From Gavia stellata (taxonomy: Eukaryota; Chordata; Aves; Gaviiformes; Gaviidae), in assembly GCF_030936135.1 (NCBI RefSeq), contig NC_082597.1, positions 76,242,495 to 76,306,494 on the forward strand: a DNA stretch of 64,000 nucleotides, read 5' to 3'. The position numbers and the translations under genes are program-made. Positions 59,945-64,000 of this stretch are shown in pieces. The notes beneath the pieces were generated by a model. That model did not search any database and was not told the DNA's origin. It saw nothing but the letters and a program-made list of their open reading frames with translations. How positions within the stretch are numbered: position 1 is the stretch's first letter; each line of letters opens with the position of its first letter.

Positions 59945-61680
59945 TTATATATAGGCACAAGTCCAATCTGGTTTTAAGCTTGAAGGTCACCATTAAGCAA
60001 AGATCACGGCCACAATATTGAGTTATATTTAGGGACAAAAACACAACAAAGGAACAGGATAGTCTGTATTTTGTCAATGTCTGTGACACTTTTATTACCT
60101 ATTTGTTATTGCTGTGTTATGGGAAAGTCACTGAAGCATACATTATTATTCTGTACTTCATCTTCATTCCACGTGCTTCAAAACCAGTTAAACATAACAT
60201 TTCAGATTAGCTGTGGAAAAGCTTGCACATGTCTGAAGTGATTTTTCCTTCCACCCCGTCATTTGTCACTGTTCGGGAGATAAAGTGGGGTCGAGCCGCT
60301 ACTTGACCTCGTGCTTTTGCTTCTTGGATTCCTTGGATTCCTTAAGACCAGCCATGTGGGTAAAACCCCATCCAGGTTTTTAAACACTTTCTCTGCTTAG
60401 CAGTTATAAATTCATTTTCATTCTTTGTTTTCAAAGTCAGTATCAAGCTGTCACAAGACTTATTGATATTTCCTGAACAAGCATCCATAAACCGATCATT
60501 TCCATTCGATCCTTCCCCATGCCCTGAGCCTTCCCAAGCAGGTTCAGCTGGTGCTCTGCATATTCCAGCCTTGGAGAGAATTAGTTAACAATATGGCTAC
60601 TATTGAAGAAGCATGTTTACTGCTGCCCAAAGACTCCACTGAAGTCAGGAGAACATCGTCAGAAAGGTAAACGAAACTTTGTACTGGTCTTGTAGGACTG
60701 TGGGAGAGTGCTCATCAGAAGGAAGTACCCTGTATGGCTGTGCGTGCTCCCTTCGCCAGATACGACATGCTGAAGCTGCCTGGGTCTTGTCATCCACACA
60801 GCTTCTTTCTTCAAGTGAGGAAGAAGATAGTGCATAAGAGTTGGTTAAACAGCAGCAATTACCTCAGCCAGGTGTTGCCACACAAATGCTGGCTTGCTGC
60901 AGTTGAGGTTGTTTCTCTTCTGACTTGCTCTTTGCTGAATTTGTTTATCCAAAGTTGGAGCCAAGAAACCCTGGACATCTCTTCACATCACAGTAGTACC
61001 ACAGGGGATCCTACCTAGTTTCACATGGAAACTTATGAGGCTTCAAAGAATCTTTAGAAGTCAAGAGAAATATTCAGCTTGACTTGAATGTTTTTTCATT
61101 CCATTTGCAACTATGAAATTGAGATTCAGATTTACTGAGCAAAAGAATCCCTGTGCACCCACCCATTCGGAGAGGGCACCTGACAGCTCCTCCTGCTGTG
61201 GCAGCTCCACAGGGGCGAGGTAAGAATACTGATGCTGATGTTGCCTCACACAGGTTTGAAAACACTAGTAAATGGCACTGTTTTGCTGCTGAAGCAGATA
61301 CTTAAGCAAGCGATATCTGTACTTTCAGTTTACATTTTTGTGTGTCATTTTACCACCTGACTAGCAGCCCTCAAAACTAACCTGTCCAAGTTAACACTGC
61401 ACTGGTCTTCACTGTTATGCTTTGCTCTCTTTCCTGCATTTATACAAATACACCCAAAGTCATCGCTACACAAAAGCTCTTCTGGACTAGTCAGGAATTT
61501 TGGGTAAGGTCCCTTCAATGCGTCAGAGCAGACTTGTTTGATACAGGTCTCCTGGCACATTTCCAGACAAACTTGTCACACACATGATGGGCACTCTGAG
61601 AGCTTGGTTTTGGGCTTTTGATCTTGATGCTTCAGGATCTGAAATTTTAGGAAGAAAACTGAGATCAGACCTGACAGCTT

Positions 61681-61718
61681 TCTGTTATCTTAAGATGGGT
61701 CTGTTATCTTAATATGGG
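61681..61718. repeat. Tandem duplication, 19 bp x 2
   Basis: TCTGTTATCTTAAGATGGG at 61681-61699 is followed at 61700-61718 by a copy with one mismatch (G to T). Confidence 0.9.
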
Positions 61719-62939
61719 TCCGCAGGTAAGACTGCATCCAAAGACTTTGTTCTATCATTAGGTAAAGGGGGCAGAAAGAGAAGTGGGTTTGGGTGTGCCG
61801 TTAGTCAGCCACACATTTGTAATACAGATAAATGCACAGTCATGCTTTCTGATAGGAATTGCACCCTTCCCATCACTCTGTAATCTGCTCCCGTGCTTCA
61901 GGGAAACTGTAAAAATACGACAAAGGTCATTTATTTCATTTTGCCTTCTCTGGCTGGTAACACGCTGACCTGACTTTCCTACACCTGCGTTATTCCTGCT
62001 GCCCTCTGAATTGCAGTTGTACCTGTAAGAAGGATTTGTGCTTGATTTTCTGGAAAATATCAGCCACTTAACCAATTTGTCCCCTCAAGGAAGCTTTTCC
62101 AGTCCAAAACATTTCAGTGCCATTATGAGACAAGCTCCTATTTCTTTCCCATTTCCTTGTTTGCAGTGTACAAATGGTGACCTCACATGTGCCAAGAAAA
62201 ACAGACTTCTTAGTCATCTTGCCTACAATTTCTGAGGCATTGGCTCGATACCATGTATTAAATGTAGGCTAACTAGATCCCTTTATCAGAATAAAAGCCT
62301 CAGCTCTGGTCTTTAACCTGAGTTCCCCTTTTTAACAAGTAATGTAGGCAATGCTGCTTATGTAGGAGGACCACTCCAATTCTCTTTTTTTTCCCCTGGA
62401 AGCTCTGCTGTGTGAGCTTACTGCGCAGGCTGGAGTTTCAGCGCACGCAAGTGTTGATCCCGGAAGATGCACACGTTGCCACACGTTTGTCAGCAACACC
62501 ACCGCATTGCTTGCCTCCGCTCCCTCGCCTGACACACGCGGCATAGACTGCTGAGAGTGCAGCCTCACTTCTTGGCTCAAGCTGCACCAACAAACCAACC
62601 ACCGTGCCGAGCAGCAAAGCACCTGCGTGGAAGGAAATCCCAGGCCCAAGGGAGATGGGTGCGCTGCCAACCGCCCCGGCACCGCGATTGCACTGCTCTG
62701 CCACGCTGAGGGAGATCACAGAGGCTGTAAAGGCTGGAAATTTGGTAGAGCCTTCAGTTATCCCCATGTACCTTGCGCTAAGATCATAGTGGGATGTAAT
62801 ACTGGGGCCAAATTTTTAGATACTTCCATTTTATGGAGGAGCTCGTAAGAGAAGATGCAGCCCTTGACTTGAACCTGAGCAGTGCGCAGTGTTTCTAGAC
62901 GCCAAATATCCCTTACAGATATGCTCAGCTTCAGAAAGA

Positions 62940-63440
62940 GGAACTGTATAAAAATGAGGAAGTGTTTTAAAAGGAATTAAAAGGGGCATCTATGAGAATT
63001 AAGTTCCTACAAACCAGATGGAGGTTGCTGAGGGATGCCATATTGGTAGCACAGTACCAGTACATACTATCTTTTCAGAAAAGCTTGAAGAAAGGGCAAA
63101 AGGTAGCCAGCTTTGCTAGGCAGGAGAGCAAGGAACGGCATTAAAAAGAAGTTAAAAAAGCTGAAGGCATGTCCAAAGGGAGAAAATAGAAAGGATCATA
63201 AACTCTGGCAGATTAAATGTAAAAATGCAATAAGGGTGGCCAAAAAGAAGGACTTTGAAGAACAAATCACAAAAATTATCCAAACTAATGATAAATCTTT
63301 GGGTTTTTTTAATACATCAAGAGCAGAAAACTTGCCAGAGTCTGCAGGAGCAGCTAAGGACTGGGGTGCCAGAGGAATTACCTGCAAAGCGTTAGGGAAT
63401 TTCCCATCTTGAAATTCATGTCACAACCAAACAGACCTAC
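62940..63440 (+). mobile_element. Probable LINE (CR1-type) ORF2 linker relic
   Basis: An open frame at 63113-63412 encodes a lysine-rich stretch with AIRVAKKKDFEEQITKIIQT then NDKSLGFFN. This resembles the basic linker between endonuclease and reverse transcriptase in CR1-group LINEs (pattern of a short basic helix, then NPK/NKK-G-FF). It runs straight into recognisable CR1 sequence at about 63450, with the reverse-transcriptase core missing between them. The assignment is by pattern only. Confidence 0.4.
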
Positions 63441-63444
63441 AGCT

Positions 63445-64000
63445 ACAACCACTACCTCCAAGTGCAAGGTCCTGCACCTGGGTTTGGGCAACCCCTGGCA
63501 TCAATACAGGCTGGGGGATGAAGGGGTTGAGAGCAGCCCTGTGGAGAAGGACTTGGGGGTACTGGTGGATGAAAAGCTGGACATGAGCTGACAATGTGCA
63601 CTCACAGACCAGAAAGCCAATTGTATCCTGGGCTGCATCAAAAGAAGGGTGGCCAGCAGGTTGAGGGAGGGGATTCTGCCCCTCTGCTCTGCTCTGGTGA
63701 GACCCCACCTGCAGTACTGCGTCCAGCTCTGGGGTCCTCAGCACAGGAAGGATATAGACCTGTTGGAGCAGGTCCAGAGGAGGGCCACAAAAATGATCAG
63801 AGGGATGGAACACCTCTCCTATGAAGACAACCTGAGAGAGTTGGGGTTGTTGAGCCTGGAGAAGAGAAAGCTCCAGGGAGACTTTATTGCAGCCTTTCAG
63901 TACTTAAAGGGGGCTGATAAGAAAGATGGGAACAAACGTTTTAGCAGGGCCTGTTGCAATAGGACAAGGGGTAAAGGTTTTAAACTAGAAGAAGGTGGAT
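63445..64000 (+). mobile_element. CR1 LINE, ORF2 C-terminal part, sense, cut by the window end
   Basis: It begins AAGTGCAAGGTCCTGCACCT, the usual CR1 phrase, and can be read as the end of the reverse transcriptase: [16 protein letters not shown], a TGA at 63589-63591 where the family has a sense codon, then ILGCIKRRVASRLREGILPL, LVRPHLQYCVQLWGPQ, LLEQVQRRATKMIRGMEHLS and LGLLSLEKRKLQGDF. Apart from that stop the frame stays open to at least 63930, so this copy is younger or better preserved than the one at 46 kb. It continues past the window. Confidence 0.9.

Larger units (their letters stand above)
46846..62939. other. Gene desert between the two sense CR1 pieces
   Basis: About 16 kb in which I recognise no coding exon, structural RNA or full transposon. 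Visible items are a TG microsatellite (59929-59944), a 19-bp tandem duplication (61681-61718), a B-box-like site near 51991-52003, and a locally GC-rich stretch at about 62400-62760. In mammals this side of MED21 is also a long gap before STK38L; no STK38L exon (kinase motifs, N-terminal MAMTAG) was found. Confidence 0.55.

Noticed and set aside
47000-62900. Endogenous retrovirus or LTR in the gene desert
   Set aside because: No long gag/pol-like frames, no LTR ends and no primer-binding site were seen.
42636-64000. STK38L exons expected next in the human order
   Set aside because: I looked for its N-terminal MAMTAG sequence and kinase motifs (GXGXFG, HRDIKPDN, DFG) and found none. The gene must lie beyond the window or elsewhere.
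1-64000. Bacterial or phage systems (CRISPR, toxin-antitoxin, operons)
   Set aside because: The window is intron-bearing vertebrate DNA with amniote orthologues and CR1 LINEs, and no prokaryotic signature was found.

Overview
This window is vertebrate nuclear DNA, most likely from a bird. It holds three spliced genes with GT-AG (and one GC-AG) introns, two CpG-rich promoter regions, poly(A) signals, and several pieces of CR1, the dominant LINE family of birds and other reptiles. There are no operons, phage, CRISPR arrays, insertion sequences or bacterial genes. The gene order FGFR1OP2 (+), TM7SF3 (-), MED21 (+) matches the block I know from human 12p11.23, so the locus is conserved amniote synteny.

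Layout. 1-10160: FGFR1OP2, five coding exons (364-7547) that splice to a 215-residue coiled-coil protein, then a long AU-rich 3' UTR with proximal and distal poly(A) signals. The window starts inside the intron before the first coding exon. 10160-16060: intergenic tail-to-tail gap, no recognised gene. 16060-34600: TM7SF3 on the minus strand, twelve coding exons that join to 563 residues with a signal peptide, a glycosylated ectodomain, seven membrane segments and a cytosolic tail. 34300-37350: head-to-head promoter zone. It contains a CpG island at TM7SF3 exon 1, a perfect 35-bp inverted repeat just upstream of the TM7SF3 start codon, a degraded antisense CR1, and a second CpG island at MED21. 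37049-42635: MED21, four coding exons, 144 residues, with a GC-AG intron 2. 42636-64000: MED21 3' UTR and then a gene desert holding two sense-strand CR1 pieces (about 46020-46840, and 63440 to the window end), candidate tRNA-derived SINE relics and microsatellites. STK38L, the next large gene in the human block, is not reached.

The three genes do not form a pathway. FGFR1OP2 is a STRIPAK-associated scaffold protein, TM7SF3 a stress-linked seven-span membrane protein, and MED21 a subunit of the Mediator middle module. All exon junctions were placed by hand from splice sites, reading phase and remembered family sequences. Every junction keeps phase and no frameshift or nonsense codon is present, so all three look intact. 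I found no previously undescribed biological system. The best oddities are the 35-bp perfect inverted repeat at the TM7SF3 promoter, the GC-AG intron of MED21, and the lack of a visible copy of the 38-residue cassette exon of FGFR1OP2.
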